Shown: piece by piece, positions 1 to 9,546 of the stretch | Position numbering within the stretch: position 1 is the first letter of the stretch | How the letters are laid out: every line of letters starts with the position of its first letter | Assembly: GCA_025934635.1 (NCBI GenBank) | Contig: JAICWX010000027.1 | Span: 1-45,652 of the forward strand | Direction of reading: 5' to 3' | Origin: Streptosporangiaceae bacterium | Lineage (GTDB): Bacteria > Actinomycetota > Actinomycetes > Streptosporangiales > Streptosporangiaceae | Length of the DNA stretch: 45,652 bases | Made by a program: the position numbers and the translations under genes | Notes under the pieces: model-generated | Database searches by the model: none | What the model saw: only the letters and a program-made list of their open reading frames with translations | Told to the model about the DNA's origin: nothing

Positions 1-1234
<1,234 letters not shown>

Positions 1235-1307
1235 CGCGTCTCCCTCTGTCAATGTCCCCGGCCTGCCAATATCCCCGGCGCGCCCGGCCGGGAGCCGGGG
1301 ACTGCGC

Positions 1308-1664
1308 TCATCGGTCCTGCAGCAGCCCGAGGACGTTACCGTCGGGGTCGGTGACGGTGGCCACCAGGCGGCCGCCGCCGACGTCGCGCGGGGCCTCCTT
1401 CACGACGGCACCGGCCGCGGTCACCTCGGCCAGCTTCGCCTCGATGTCCGGCACGTGCCAGTAGGCGACCGGCGAGGTCATGCCCTGCTGGGCGCCGTTC
1501 GGCACCAGGCCGATGTGCTGGCCCTCGGTGTCGAAGCCGACGTAGTAGGGCGCGTCGTGCTGCGGCTGCAGGCCGAGCAGGGCGGCGTAGACCGCCTTGG
1601 CCTTGTCCACGTCAGTCACGGGATGCAGGACGGTCTTGATGCCCTGGGTGATTGAGCTGGTCAT
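1308..1664 (-). CDS. VOC (glyoxalase/bleomycin-resistance fold) family protein
   Basis: A 118-residue single-domain protein with the two beta-alpha-beta-beta-beta modules of the vicinal oxygen chelate fold. The first runs from KTVLHPVTDVDKAKAVYAAL. The second (PVAYWHVPDIEAKLAEV) ends in the typical TDPDGNVLGLLQ. Such proteins bind a metal and act as glyoxalases, dioxygenases or antibiotic-binding proteins; the substrate cannot be read here. It sits between an AraC-type regulator upstream (gap 82 bp) and the UvrA-like gene downstream, all on the minus strand, which suggests a small regulated stress or detoxification operon. An ATG at 1664 preceded by a GAGGAGTT-like ribosome site supports the start. 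Confidence 0.88.
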   Translation of the reverse strand: MTSSITQGIKTVLHPVTDVDKAKAVYAALLGLQPQHDAPYYVGFDTEGQHIGLVPNGAQQGMTSPVAYWHVPDIEAKLAEVTAAGAVVKEAPRDVGGGRLVATVTDPDGNVLGLLQDR

Positions 1665-1746
1665 CGGTAACTCCTCGAGTGGTGGTCAGGTCGACGGCCG
1701 TATCGCTGCGGCTATCGATTTGCCTCTTCCAGGAGTATGCCGGCGA

Positions 1747-2181
<435 letters not shown>

Positions 2182-2267
2182 CTGCGTATTTTACCCCGGT
2201 GCCCCCTCACCGGGCCCGGCCCGTTTGTCGTGAGATGCTGGCAGCCAGCCGACTTACAGGGAGAAGC

Positions 2268-2996
2268 ATGCCGAAGCCGACGATCGTTCTTGTCCACGGG
2301 GCCTGGGCAGATGGATCGAGCTGGAATGCCGTGTCGACCGAACTCCAGGGCCAGGGCTTTACCGTTCTCACCCCGCCCAACCTCCTGCACGGGGTGGCGG
2401 GCGACGCCGCCTACGTCGCCTCGTTTCTCACCCAGCGCACCACCGGTCCCGTGGTCCTGGTCGGCCACTCCTACGGCGGCGTGGTGATCACCAACGCCGG
2501 CGCGGCCGGCGGCGACGTCAAGGCCCTCGTCTACGTCGACGCGTTCATCCCCGAGGTGGGCGAGACCACCTTCCAGATCCTCGGCGGCTCGGGCTCCGCG
2601 TTCGACGTTCCCGATCCGACCGCCGTGTTCGACATCATCGGCTACCCCGGAGCCCCGGAAGGGGACGCCGAGGCGTTCCTCAAGCCGGCCACCGTCCACG
2701 AGTCGTTCGCGCAGGACCTGCCCGAGGCGGACCGGTGGCTGATCGCCGCCAGCCAGCGCCCGATCACCCTCGGCGCGAACACCGCGGGGACGGAGAGCAC
2801 GGCCTGGAAGACCATCCCCAGCTGGACCGTGATCGGGACCGAGGACCGTGTCATTCCCCCGGCCACGCAGCGCAGCATGGCGGAGCGGGCCGGCTCGACC
2901 ATCACCGAGGTCGCGGGATCGCACGTGTCGATGGTGTCCCATCCCCAGGCCACGATCGACGCCATCCTGGCGGCCGTCGCCGCCATCGGCAGCTAG
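2268..2996 (+). CDS. Alpha/beta hydrolase
   Basis: A 242-residue alpha/beta hydrolase. The oxyanion region is LVHGAWADGSSW near the N-terminus. The nucleophile elbow is GHSYGG (serine near residue 72). The acid is probably the Asp in the TEDRVIPP loop and the catalytic His lies in AGSHVSMVSHP near the C-terminus. This is the family of short esterases around salicylate esterase and hydroxynitrile lyase-like proteins. I take the ATG at 2268 because a CAGGGAGAAG ribosome site lies just upstream; a longer frame begins at 2199. The SDR gene follows after 12 bp, so the two are probably co-transcribed. The substrate is unknown. Confidence 0.9.
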   Translation: MPKPTIVLVHGAWADGSSWNAVSTELQGQGFTVLTPPNLLHGVAGDAAYVASFLTQRTTGPVVLVGHSYGGVVITNAGAAGGDVKALVYVDAFIPEVGETTFQILGGSGSAFDVPDPTAVFDIIGYPGAPEGDAEAFLKPATVHESFAQDLPEADRWLIAASQRPITLGANTAGTESTAWKTIPSWTVIGTEDRVIPPATQRSMAERAGSTITEVAGSHVSMVSHPQATIDAILAAVAAIGS

Positions 2997-3008
2997 GGAG
3001 CAGCGCCG

Positions 3009-3764
3009 ATGCCGGCCCGGCCCGTCGCACTGATCACTGGCGTCGGGCGCACGGCCGGCATCGGCGCGGGCATCGCGGCCCAGCTGGCCGCGTCCGGCTG
3101 GGATATCGCCTTCACCTACTGGACCGCTTACGACACCAGGATGACCTGGGGCGCCGAGGCCGGCGCGACCGGCGCCATCGAGGGCATCCTCACCGGGCAC
3201 GGCGCCGCCGCGGTGGCCATCGAGGCCGACCTCACGGACACTAGTGTCCCGGCGCGCATCTTCGACGTGGCCGAGGAGCGGCTCGGCCCGGTCACCGCGC
3301 TGGTGGTCTGTCATTGCGAATCGGTCGCCTCCGGGCTGCTGGACACCACGATCGAGAGCTTCGACCGGCACTTCGCCGTCAACACCCGCGCCACCTGGCT
3401 GCTGATCCGCGAGTACGGGCAGCGCTTCCGCGGGGACCCGGGGACGGGACGGATCATCAGCCTCACCAGTGACCACACCGTCGGCAACCTGCCGTACGGG
3501 GCCAGCAAGGGGGCCGCCGACCGGATCACCCTGGCGGCCGCGCACGAACTGGCTCACCTCGGCATCAGCGCCAACGTCGTCAACCCGGGCCCGGTGGACA
3601 CCGGCTGGATGACCGACGAGATCAAGGCGGGCGGCATCCGCCAGACGCCGCTCGGCCGTCTCGGCACACCGCAGGACACCGCGCAGCTGGTGGATTTCCT
3701 GTGTTCACCGCGGGGGCAGTGGATCAACGGCCAGCTCCTGATGAGCAACGGCGGCTTCGCCTAG
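3009..3764 (+). CDS. SDR family oxidoreductase
   Basis: A 251-residue short-chain dehydrogenase/reductase. The dinucleotide-binding loop is ITGVGRTAGIGAGIA, a variant of TGxxxGIG. The active-site tyrosine and lysine lie in YGASKGAADR, with the upstream serine in SLTSDHT, and the NPGPVDTGWM segment after the active site is characteristic. The C-terminus ends in the NGGFA-like tail common in FabG-type members. The first glycine motif has extra residues, as in 3-oxoacyl reductase-like proteins that use SDR(A)-type naming. It lies 12 bp behind the hydrolase and shares its orientation, so the pair may act on one compound. Substrate not determinable. Confidence 0.9.
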   Translation: MPARPVALITGVGRTAGIGAGIAAQLAASGWDIAFTYWTAYDTRMTWGAEAGATGAIEGILTGHGAAAVAIEADLTDTSVPARIFDVAEERLGPVTALVVCHCESVASGLLDTTIESFDRHFAVNTRATWLLIREYGQRFRGDPGTGRIISLTSDHTVGNLPYGASKGAADRITLAAAHELAHLGISANVVNPGPVDTGWMTDEIKAGGIRQTPLGRLGTPQDTAQLVDFLCSPRGQWINGQLLMSNGGFA

Positions 3765-3811
3765 CGAACGGGCAGTCCCGGCCAGCCGGCGGCCTGCGCC
3801 TCTTATGTACC

Positions 3812-3848
3812 TTGACGGTTACGTAACCATCTTGCTACATTCAACCTA
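3812..3848 (+). promoter_or_regulatory. Promoter with palindromic operator for the ArsR gene; probably leaderless transcript
   Basis: TTGACG (3812-3817) and TACATT (3836-3841) are spaced by 18 bp, a good sigma-70-like promoter. The perfect 12-bp palindrome GGTTACGTAACC (3817-3828) sits in the spacer. The -10 ends 6 bp before the ATG at 3848, so transcription would start at or beside the start codon, giving a leaderless mRNA. A repressor bound to the palindrome would block RNA polymerase. Autoregulation by the ArsR protein is inference. Confidence 0.6.
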
Positions 3849-4174
3849 TGGAAGCTGTGCTGCGGGCACTGGCGGATGAGAGCCGGCGGACGGTGGTCGA
3901 GACGCTGGCGGCCGGCCCGGCCACGGCGGGCGAGCTGGCGGCGTTGCTGCCGATCGCCCGGCCGGGGGTGTCACGGCATCTGCGGGTGCTGCGCGAGGCG
4001 GGGCTGGTGCAGGTGCGCCAGGACGCGCAGCGGCGGGTCTACAGCCTCAGCCCCGGACCGCTCGCCGAGGTCGATGAGTGGCTGGGGCGGTACCGGGCCT
4101 TGTGGGAGCACCGGCTCGATGCCCTGCACACCGAGATAGCCCGGGGCCAGCGGGAACGAAGGAGCACCACATGA
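3848..4174 (+). CDS. ArsR-family (metalloregulator-type) winged-helix repressor
   Basis: A 108-residue winged-helix protein. It has the ArsR pattern ALADESRRTVVETLAAGPATAGELA, a recognition helix IARPGVSRHLRVLREAGLV, and the wing VQVRQDAQRRVYSLSP. There is no CxC-type arsenic or metal motif, so it is probably one of the non-metal ArsR proteins that pair with an AHSA1/SRPBCC protein, a frequent two-gene arrangement in actinobacteria. Its stop overlaps the SRPBCC start (ATGA at 4171-4174), so the two are translationally coupled. The palindrome in its promoter suggests autoregulation. Confidence 0.92.
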   Translation: MEAVLRALADESRRTVVETLAAGPATAGELAALLPIARPGVSRHLRVLREAGLVQVRQDAQRRVYSLSPGPLAEVDEWLGRYRALWEHRLDALHTEIARGQRERRSTT

Positions 4175-4689
4175 CCGGCAACCAAGCCGCGGGCAACCGC
4201 ATCGTCGGCACCCTGCGCACCGCCGATGGCACGGGCATCGTGCGGATGGAGGACCGTTTCGACACCGGCATCGACGACCTGTGGTCGGCGCTCACCGATC
4301 CCGGCCGCCTGGCCCGCTGGATCGGCGAGTTCGAGGGCGACCTGCGCCTGGGCGGCGAGTTCCGGGCCCGCTATTTCGACGGCTGGGAAGGCACCGGGCG
4401 GGTGGAAGCGTGCGAGCCGCCGCGGCACCTGCTGGTGCTGACCAGGCAGGCCGGCCAGGACGATGAAGGAACCGTGGAGGCCACGCTGACCGCCGACGGC
4501 GACCAGGCCATCCTGGTCGTCGAGGAACGGGGCATGCCCGTGAACCTGCTCGCCGCCTACGGTGCCGGGATCCAGGTCCACGTCGAAGACCTCGCCGCCC
4601 ACATCGCCGGGCAGGAGCGCTGCGATGTCGAGACGCGGTGGAGGGAGCTCCTGCCGGCCTACGAAGCCCTGGCCGCCAAGGTCCGGTAG
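4171..4689 (+). CDS. SRPBCC/AHSA1 domain protein
   Basis: A 172-residue START/Bet v1-like protein. The opening beta strand and helix read VRMEDRFDTGIDDLWSALTDPGRLARWIGEF, and the DLRLGGEFRARY and EPPRHLLVLT segments are the usual AHSA1 landmarks. The family binds hydrophobic ligands or acts as a co-chaperone-like domain. The start is set by the ATGA overlap with the ArsR gene. It is probably the target or ligand sensor partner of that repressor; the ligand is unknown. It converges on the TetR gene with 6 bp between their ends. Confidence 0.88.
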   Translation: MTGNQAAGNRIVGTLRTADGTGIVRMEDRFDTGIDDLWSALTDPGRLARWIGEFEGDLRLGGEFRARYFDGWEGTGRVEACEPPRHLLVLTRQAGQDDEGTVEATLTADGDQAILVVEERGMPVNLLAAYGAGIQVHVEDLAAHIAGQERCDVETRWRELLPAYEALAAKVR

Positions 4690-4695
4690 GGGTCC

Positions 4696-5433
4696 CTAGG
4701 GACGGGCGAGACCGTCGATCATCAGGCCGACGGTGAAGTCGAAGCGGTCGTGGCCGGTGCCGGCCGTCAGCTCGGCGGCGTAGCGCTTGCTCTGCGGGTA
4801 GGTGTCGGGCAACGCGGCGAGCCGGCGCATGAGTTCCGCCCGGCTGACCACCCAGCCGTTCTCCTCGCTGGTGGCCTGCTTGCCCACCAGGGAGACTTCG
4901 AGGCTGTAGGCGTTGACGTAGAGGAACAGCGAGTCGATCGCCCAGGCCGCGGTCTGCGGAGCGACGCCCCCGGCGAGCAAGATGGCGAGCATTCCCTCGC
5001 TGACGCGCATCGTGTCCAGGTTGGACGGCGCGACGGCGAAGGCGGCCCGGGAGATGCCGGGGTAGCGCAGGTACTGGTCGCGCAGCTGGGCACAGACGCT
5101 GATGGCCTGCTGCCGCCAGGCGGCGGGGTCGGCCGCGGGCAGGTTTATCTCGGCGCACAGGCGGCCGATGAGCAGCTCGTCCAGGTCCTCCTTGTTGACC
5201 ACGTGAGCGTAGAGCGATGACGGGCCGGTCTCCAGCGCGGTCGCGACCCGCCGCATCGTCAGGGCTTCGTATCCCTCTCGCTCCACGATGCCGAAGGCGG
5301 TGCGGATGATGGCGTCGACGGTGATCGGCTGCTTGCTGCCGCCGGACGGGCCGCGCCGGGCCGCCGGGGTGCTCGCACCGGTGCCGGGCTGCTGGTGGCG
5401 CTCGGCGCGCCGTCGCAGCGGAGTAGGTGGCAT
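4696..5433 (-). CDS. TetR-family transcriptional regulator (TetR_C class)
   Basis: A 245-residue regulator. After a basic, disordered N-terminus the HTH reads ITVDAIIRTAFGIVEREGYEALTMRRVATALETGPSSLYAHV near residues 40-85. The C-terminal ligand domain (DPAAWRQQAISVCAQLRDQYLRYPGI onward) resembles the tetracycline-repressor C-terminal class. The frame stays open up to 5673, but the ATG at 5433 is preferred because the longer version would read through the operator region and into the MFS gene. It diverges from an MFS exporter. The intergenic region carries repeated GAACxxTGTTC sites, so it almost certainly represses both itself and the exporter. Confidence 0.9.
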   Translation of the reverse strand: MPPTPLRRRAERHQQPGTGASTPAARRGPSGGSKQPITVDAIIRTAFGIVEREGYEALTMRRVATALETGPSSLYAHVVNKEDLDELLIGRLCAEINLPAADPAAWRQQAISVCAQLRDQYLRYPGISRAAFAVAPSNLDTMRVSEGMLAILLAGGVAPQTAAWAIDSLFLYVNAYSLEVSLVGKQATSEENGWVVSRAELMRRLAALPDTYPQSKRYAAELTAGTGHDRFDFTVGLMIDGLARP

Positions 5434-5455
5434 GCCCGCATAGTAGCCGATGGGC

Positions 5456-5527
5456 GAACGGTGTTCTACAGCATAAAGAACAGTGTTCGTATTGATAAGA
5501 ACATTGATCTGATGTAGAACAGTGTTC
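5456..5527. promoter_or_regulatory. Array of TetR-type operators between tetR and the MFS exporter
   Basis: Three near-identical 11-bp inverted repeats occur: GAACGGTGTTC (5456-5466), GAACAGTGTTC (5478-5488) and GAACAGTGTTC (5517-5527). A weaker copy, GAACATTGATC, is at 5499-5509. The first two start 22 bp apart, two helical turns. A candidate rightward promoter, TTGATA (5492-5497) with TAGAAC (5515-5520) at 17-bp spacing, is overlapped by the last two sites. This is seen directly; binding by the adjacent TetR protein is inferred. Confidence 0.75.
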
Positions 5528-6973
5528 GTGCCTACTGACCAGCGCTCATCCCAGGCGCTCACTACCAGCACGCTGCCGCAGCGCACCGCGTGGCTCGTCC
5601 TCGTCGTCGTGGTCCTGGCCGACGTCATGGACCTGATCGACTCCAGCATCGCCAACCTGGCCGGGCCGTCCATCCGCGCTGACCTCGGCGGCGGCCAGGT
5701 GACGGTGCAGTGGGTGCTGAGCGCCTACACCGCGGCCTTCGCCCTCGGCCTGGTCACCTCGGGCCGGCTCGGGGACCTGCTCGGCCGCCGGCGGCTGTTC
5801 CTGATCGGCATGACCGGCTTCACCGCGGCCTCGCTGGCCTGCGGTCTGGCCCCCGCTGCGGCCTTCCTGATCGTCGCCCGCACGCTGCAGGGACTGTTCG
5901 GATCGGTCATGATCCCGCAGGGCCTGGCCCTGATGACGGTCGTGTTCTCGCCCCCGAACCTGCGCAAGGCACTGACCCCGGTCGGCCCGATCATGGGCGT
6001 GGCCACCGTCGCCGGGCCCATCCTGGCCGGGTGGCTGCTCCACCTGGACCTGTTCGGCAGCCAGTGGCGCTCCATCTTCCTGGTCAACCTCCCGTTCGGC
6101 ATCATCGCCGCCGCGCTCGCCTGGCGCGTCCTGCCCCGCCGCGGCGGGGAGGACCCGGCCGCCCGCCTCGACCTCACCGGCGTCGGGCTGCTCACCGCGG
6201 CCTCGGCCCTGCTCATCATCCCGCTCATCCAGGGACGCGATCTCGGCTGGCCCGCCTGGACGTACGCCATGATGGCCGCGGCGGTCGTCCTGCTCGCCCT
6301 GTTCGTCGTCTCCGAACGCCACAGCCATCACCCGGTTATCGCCCCGTCGCTGTTCCGCAAGCGCAGCTTCGTCGTCGGCCTGATGATCGTGGCCGGGTTC
6401 TTCGCCTCCCTCAGCGCGTTCGTCCTCGTCATCAACCTGCTGCTGCAGCTGGGCATGGGATGGACGCCGCTGCGCACCGGCCTCACGCTGATCCCCTGGG
6501 CCCTCGGCACCGCCGTTGCCGTCCTGTTCGCAGGCGCCGTGCTGGCCGAGAAGCTGGGACGCGCCAGCCTGCACCTGGGGCTGTCCATCGCCGTGCTCGG
6601 CATGCTCGCCCTGTGGTGGTCCATCGCCCACTGGGGCGCCGGCATCACCGCCTGGAAGCTCGCGCCCGCGCTGCTGCTGACCGGCCTCGGCTCCGGGCTG
6701 GTGTTCGTCCCGCTCTTCGGCTTCATCCTCGGCGACGCCGCCAGTGAAGAAGTCGGCACCGGCGCGGGACTGCTCAACGCCATCCAGCAGTTCGCCGGCG
6801 CCATCGGCGTGGCTGCCCTCGGCACGGTGTTCTTCGCCCGGGTCGGGCACCCGTCCGTCCGCTCCTACTTCGCCGCCGCCGAACTGGTCTTCGGCATCGC
6901 GGCGGGCCTGTACTTCCTGACGCTGCTGCTGGTGAGCCCGCTGCCCCGGCACGCCCAGCAGCCGCACGGCTGA
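5528..6973 (+). CDS. MFS drug-exporter-type transporter (DHA2/EmrB-QacA family)
   Basis: A 481-residue membrane protein with about 14 hydrophobic helices. Motif A is GRLGDLLGRRRLFLIG between TM2 and TM3, and the first helix carries DVMDLIDSSIANLAGPSI, the DHA2 motif D1-like region. These proteins export drugs or metabolites with proton antiport. No ribosome site is visible. The GTG at 5528 lies 7-8 bp after a candidate -10, which suggests a leaderless mRNA; a GTG at 5522 in the same frame is the alternative. It diverges from the TetR gene and shares the operator array, so export is probably induced by the pump's substrate. Substrate unknown. Confidence 0.9.
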   Translation: MPTDQRSSQALTTSTLPQRTAWLVLVVVVLADVMDLIDSSIANLAGPSIRADLGGGQVTVQWVLSAYTAAFALGLVTSGRLGDLLGRRRLFLIGMTGFTAASLACGLAPAAAFLIVARTLQGLFGSVMIPQGLALMTVVFSPPNLRKALTPVGPIMGVATVAGPILAGWLLHLDLFGSQWRSIFLVNLPFGIIAAALAWRVLPRRGGEDPAARLDLTGVGLLTAASALLIIPLIQGRDLGWPAWTYAMMAAAVVLLALFVVSERHSHHPVIAPSLFRKRSFVVGLMIVAGFFASLSAFVLVINLLLQLGMGWTPLRTGLTLIPWALGTAVAVLFAGAVLAEKLGRASLHLGLSIAVLGMLALWWSIAHWGAGITAWKLAPALLLTGLGSGLVFVPLFGFILGDAASEEVGTGAGLLNAIQQFAGAIGVAALGTVFFARVGHPSVRSYFAAAELVFGIAAGLYFLTLLLVSPLPRHAQQPHG

Positions 6974-7053
6974 GGCTGACCGGCCCGTGAGTCCGGTAGT
7001 GAACCCACGCCACGTATGACCGGCCACGCTCTGTTCGGGGGGCTCATCTGGTG

Positions 7054-7953
7054 CTATTCGATTAGACGTTCGCTGGCTGCCCTTTCCCTGGTCAACCGGG
7101 TCAGGGCTACCCCCGTCAAGACCAAGGCGATGCCCGCGAGCACGGTCGCGGTGATGGTCTCGCTGAGGACCAGGACGCCCAGCACGATGGCGACCACCGG
7201 AACCAGGTAGGTCACGGTCGAGGCGACGGTGGCCCCTTCGCTGGTGATGATCTGGTAATTCAGCACGTACGCGATCCCGGTGCCGAGGATTCCCAGCACC
7301 GCTACCGACGCGAGGTCTTCAGCGGTGATACGCGGCAGCTGCACTCCGGAAACCGGTAGCGCCAGGGCGAGCATCACCGCGGCTACGGCGAGCTGGCAGG
7401 CCGACAGGACGACCGGGCCGATACCCCGGCGGGCCAGGTAGCGGTCCATGTAGATATAGCTGACCGCGTAGCTGACCGACGCCGCCAGGCACTCCAGGCC
7501 GCCCGCCGAGACCAGCCCGGACGCGCTACGCCAGGGCGTGAAGATCAGCACCGCACCGGCAAAGCCGAACACCAGCCCGGCCGCCTGCCAGCCCGTGACG
7601 GTCTGCTGGTGCCGCACCGCCAGGGCCAGGACCACTGTCCACAGCGGCGTGGTCGCGTTGATGATCCCGGCGGTGGAGGAGTCCACCTGCTGCTCAGCCA
7701 CGGCGAACAGCAGATACGGGGCCGCGTTGGCGAACAGCGCCGCCACCGCGATATGACCCCACACCGGCCCTGGGCGCGGAATCGCCTCGTGTCGCAGTCC
7801 CACGATGGCGAACAGGACCGCCGCCCCCAGGGCCAGCCGGGCCAACGTGACCTCGACGGGCGAGAAGCCCCGGTCGGCCAGCTTGATCCACAAGAACGCC
7901 GACCCCCAGATCAGCGCGAGCAGCGCGATACGAGGGAGCGCCGAACGTCTCAC
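7054..7953 (-). CDS. EamA/DMT-family transporter
   Basis: A 299-residue protein with ten predicted helices in two EamA repeats (drug/metabolite transporter superfamily). The N-terminal repeat begins ALIWGSAFLWIKLADRGFSPVEVTLARLALG, a strong family signature. The second repeat starts near GGLECLAASVSYAVSYIYMDR and contains ILGTGIAYVLNYQIITSEGATVASTVTYLVPVVAIVLG. Members export amino acids, metabolites or drugs; direction and substrate are not readable. The start is a GTG at 7953. It converges on the MFS gene with an 80-bp gap and stands alone. Confidence 0.9.
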   Translation of the reverse strand: MRRSALPRIALLALIWGSAFLWIKLADRGFSPVEVTLARLALGAAVLFAIVGLRHEAIPRPGPVWGHIAVAALFANAAPYLLFAVAEQQVDSSTAGIINATTPLWTVVLALAVRHQQTVTGWQAAGLVFGFAGAVLIFTPWRSASGLVSAGGLECLAASVSYAVSYIYMDRYLARRGIGPVVLSACQLAVAAVMLALALPVSGVQLPRITAEDLASVAVLGILGTGIAYVLNYQIITSEGATVASTVTYLVPVVAIVLGVLVLSETITATVLAGIALVLTGVALTRLTRERAASERLIE

Positions 7954-8186
7954 CGCTACCCGGCCGGCGCGTCGTATAGCAAGCCGGTCATGTCGCTCTC
8001 ATCATGCTGACCGACTGTAGCGACCGGCCCCGGCAGCAGAGAAGGCCACTCCGCACGGCCTGGGCAGAAGCTGATGTGCATCCGAGCTTTCCGGTCTAAC
8101 TCGCCGGTCCGACGTAAATGTCGTGGTGGCTTGATAGGTTCCCGGGCAGCTGCAACTTACAGAAGATGCGCAACCGGGGAGGCCCC

Positions 8187-8561
8187 GTGGGTGAGACGAT
8201 AGCTGAGCACGTTGCCCGGCAGTTCCGGTCGGCCTTCGCCGAGGGGACGTTCACGCGGGTGGATGTGCTGGGGTGCGGCGATGATTCGGCCGTAGGCCCT
8301 GGGCAGACTGCGGTCCGGGGGTACATTGACCGGGCGAGCGGCCCGGATGAGGACTGGGATAGCCGGGAAGCACTTGATGGCTTCGCCAGGGCCAACAGCG
8401 ACGGGATCGAGAAGCTGCGTGATGGCCTGCTCGGGTCCGTCGTGTGGGTCGAGTTCATTGATGGTCGATCGGACCGGCAGGCTGAACCGTATAGCCCGGG
8501 TTGGGGCAGCACCAGATTGTGGTGCACCTCGCGCCCTGGTCCTGGTGGTCAGTCGTCCTGA
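8187..8561 (+). CDS. Hypothetical protein
   Basis: A putative 124-residue soluble protein starting at a GTG at 8187 behind a GGGGAGG ribosome site; an ATG at 8166 in the same frame is an alternative. The first 100 residues have the composition of a real protein: an amphipathic start TIAEHVARQFRSAFAEG, then VDVLGCGDDSAV and an acidic helix EDWDSREALDGFARANSDG. The tail after YSPGWG becomes serine/glycine-rich and looks degraded. I do not recognise a family. It lies just upstream of a broken Nudix gene, and the 3' end may itself be damaged. Confidence 0.5.
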   Translation: MGETIAEHVARQFRSAFAEGTFTRVDVLGCGDDSAVGPGQTAVRGYIDRASGPDEDWDSREALDGFARANSDGIEKLRDGLLGSVVWVEFIDGRSDRQAEPYSPGWGSTRLWCTSRPGPGGQSS

Positions 8562-8659
8562 TCGCCGCCTGCTGTGCAGTGGATGGCCCGCGTCCGGTCC
8601 GGGCAGGCTCCCGCCTGGCTCTTGGTCTCTGACCGGAGTGCCCGCAGAGGTCTCCGGGA

Positions 8660-8992
8660 TCATGCATGACTTCGCGTGTGCGTTCGCCAGGTGCTTCTAC
8701 CTGTACTCGTTGTCCTGCGGCCTGAGTGTGGCCCGGCGCGAACTGGAGGAGGAGACCGGTTATCGCGCGGGGCGGGTGGAGCAGCTGATTGCGTTTCAGC
8801 CCCCGGGCAGGGACGGTCGATGGGGAGCTTTTCGCGTTCGTGGGGCGGGATCCGGAGCCGACCGAGGTTAACGAGGCCGCCCGGATTGAACGGGTGTCGC
8901 TCGCATCGGTGGCCGGGATGATCGCGGCTGGGGATATCTGGAATGCCGGGTCACTGGTGCCGCTTTTGCGGTTCTTGATGGACGGCGGCTAG
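8660..8992 (+). pseudogene. Nudix hydrolase remnant (frameshifted, 5' part degraded)
   Basis: One frame gives VARRELEEETGYRAGRVEQLIAFQPPG, which holds the REUxEExGU core of the Nudix box. About 80 bp later the continuation is in the next frame: GTVDGELFAFVGRDPEPTEVNEAARIERVSL to a stop at 8992. A frameshift around 8795-8825 separates them. The glycine-rich strand that should precede the Nudix box is not recognisable, so the N-terminal half is degraded. An intact protein would be about 170 residues, close to ADP-ribose pyrophosphatase-like members. It ends against the flavoprotein gene on the other strand (4-bp overlap). Confidence 0.7.
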
Positions 8993-9546
8993 CGGTGGAC
9001 GAGGACCAGGTGCTCGGCCTCGTCTAGGGCGAGGTGCCATGGATAGGTCTCGATGAGGTTCCCGCCGGTGCGGGGCGGGTGGGGCTGGAAGCCGCCGGGG
9101 CCTAGCAAGATCCGGACGCCTTCGGCGCGGAGGGCATCAACGCTGCGGCGGAAGGGCGTGCGGCCAGCTAGCGCGGTGTTGACGAAGGGCAGGACCACGA
9201 CCGGGACGTCTAGGCCGGTGGCCTCGGCGAGGACTCCGAGGGCATAGGTGTCGCTGATGCCCAAGGCCCATTTGTTGATCGTGTTGTAGGTGGCCGGGGC
9301 GACGGTGATCGCGTCGGGTATCTGCGAGCGGGGGGTGCCTGGCTTGCTGTACTGGCTACGGACGGGGCCGCCGGTGGCTTTCTCGGTGGCGGCCTTGTCG
9401 AAGAAATCGACGGCGGCGGGGGTGGCGATGACCTGGACCGTCCAGCCGCGGTCCTGGGCGAGCTGGACGAAGGTGCCGATGGCGGTGGCCGGGCCTGCGC
9501 CGCACACGACGATGGACAGGACGCGTCCGCGGGCATCCTGAGTCAC
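8989..9546 (-). CDS. Flavoprotein (phosphopantothenoylcysteine decarboxylase-like fold)
   Basis: A 185-residue protein of the homo-oligomeric flavin-containing Cys decarboxylase (HFCD) fold. It has the N-terminal IVVCGAGPA strand-loop, then ITVAPATYNTINKWALGISDTYALGVLAEA, which matches the APAT-NTxxK-GI-D core that holds FMN. This is a stand-alone flavoprotein, not the bifunctional Dfp. The start is a GTG at 9546 overlapping the end of the upstream regulator-like gene (GTGA), so they are translationally coupled. Pairs of an XRE regulator and such a flavoprotein recur in streptomycete-like genomes; the function is not established. Confidence 0.85.
   Translation of the reverse strand: MTQDARGRVLSIVVCGAGPATAIGTFVQLAQDRGWTVQVIATPAAVDFFDKAATEKATGGPVRSQYSKPGTPRSQIPDAITVAPATYNTINKWALGISDTYALGVLAEATGLDVPVVVLPFVNTALAGRTPFRRSVDALRAEGVRILLGPGGFQPHPPRTGGNLIETYPWHLALDEAEHLVLVHR

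Noticed and set aside
5546..7027. 493-codon minus-strand frame rich in Gln, Glu and Gly
   Set aside because: Shadow of the MFS gene; low-complexity reading of high-GC third positions.
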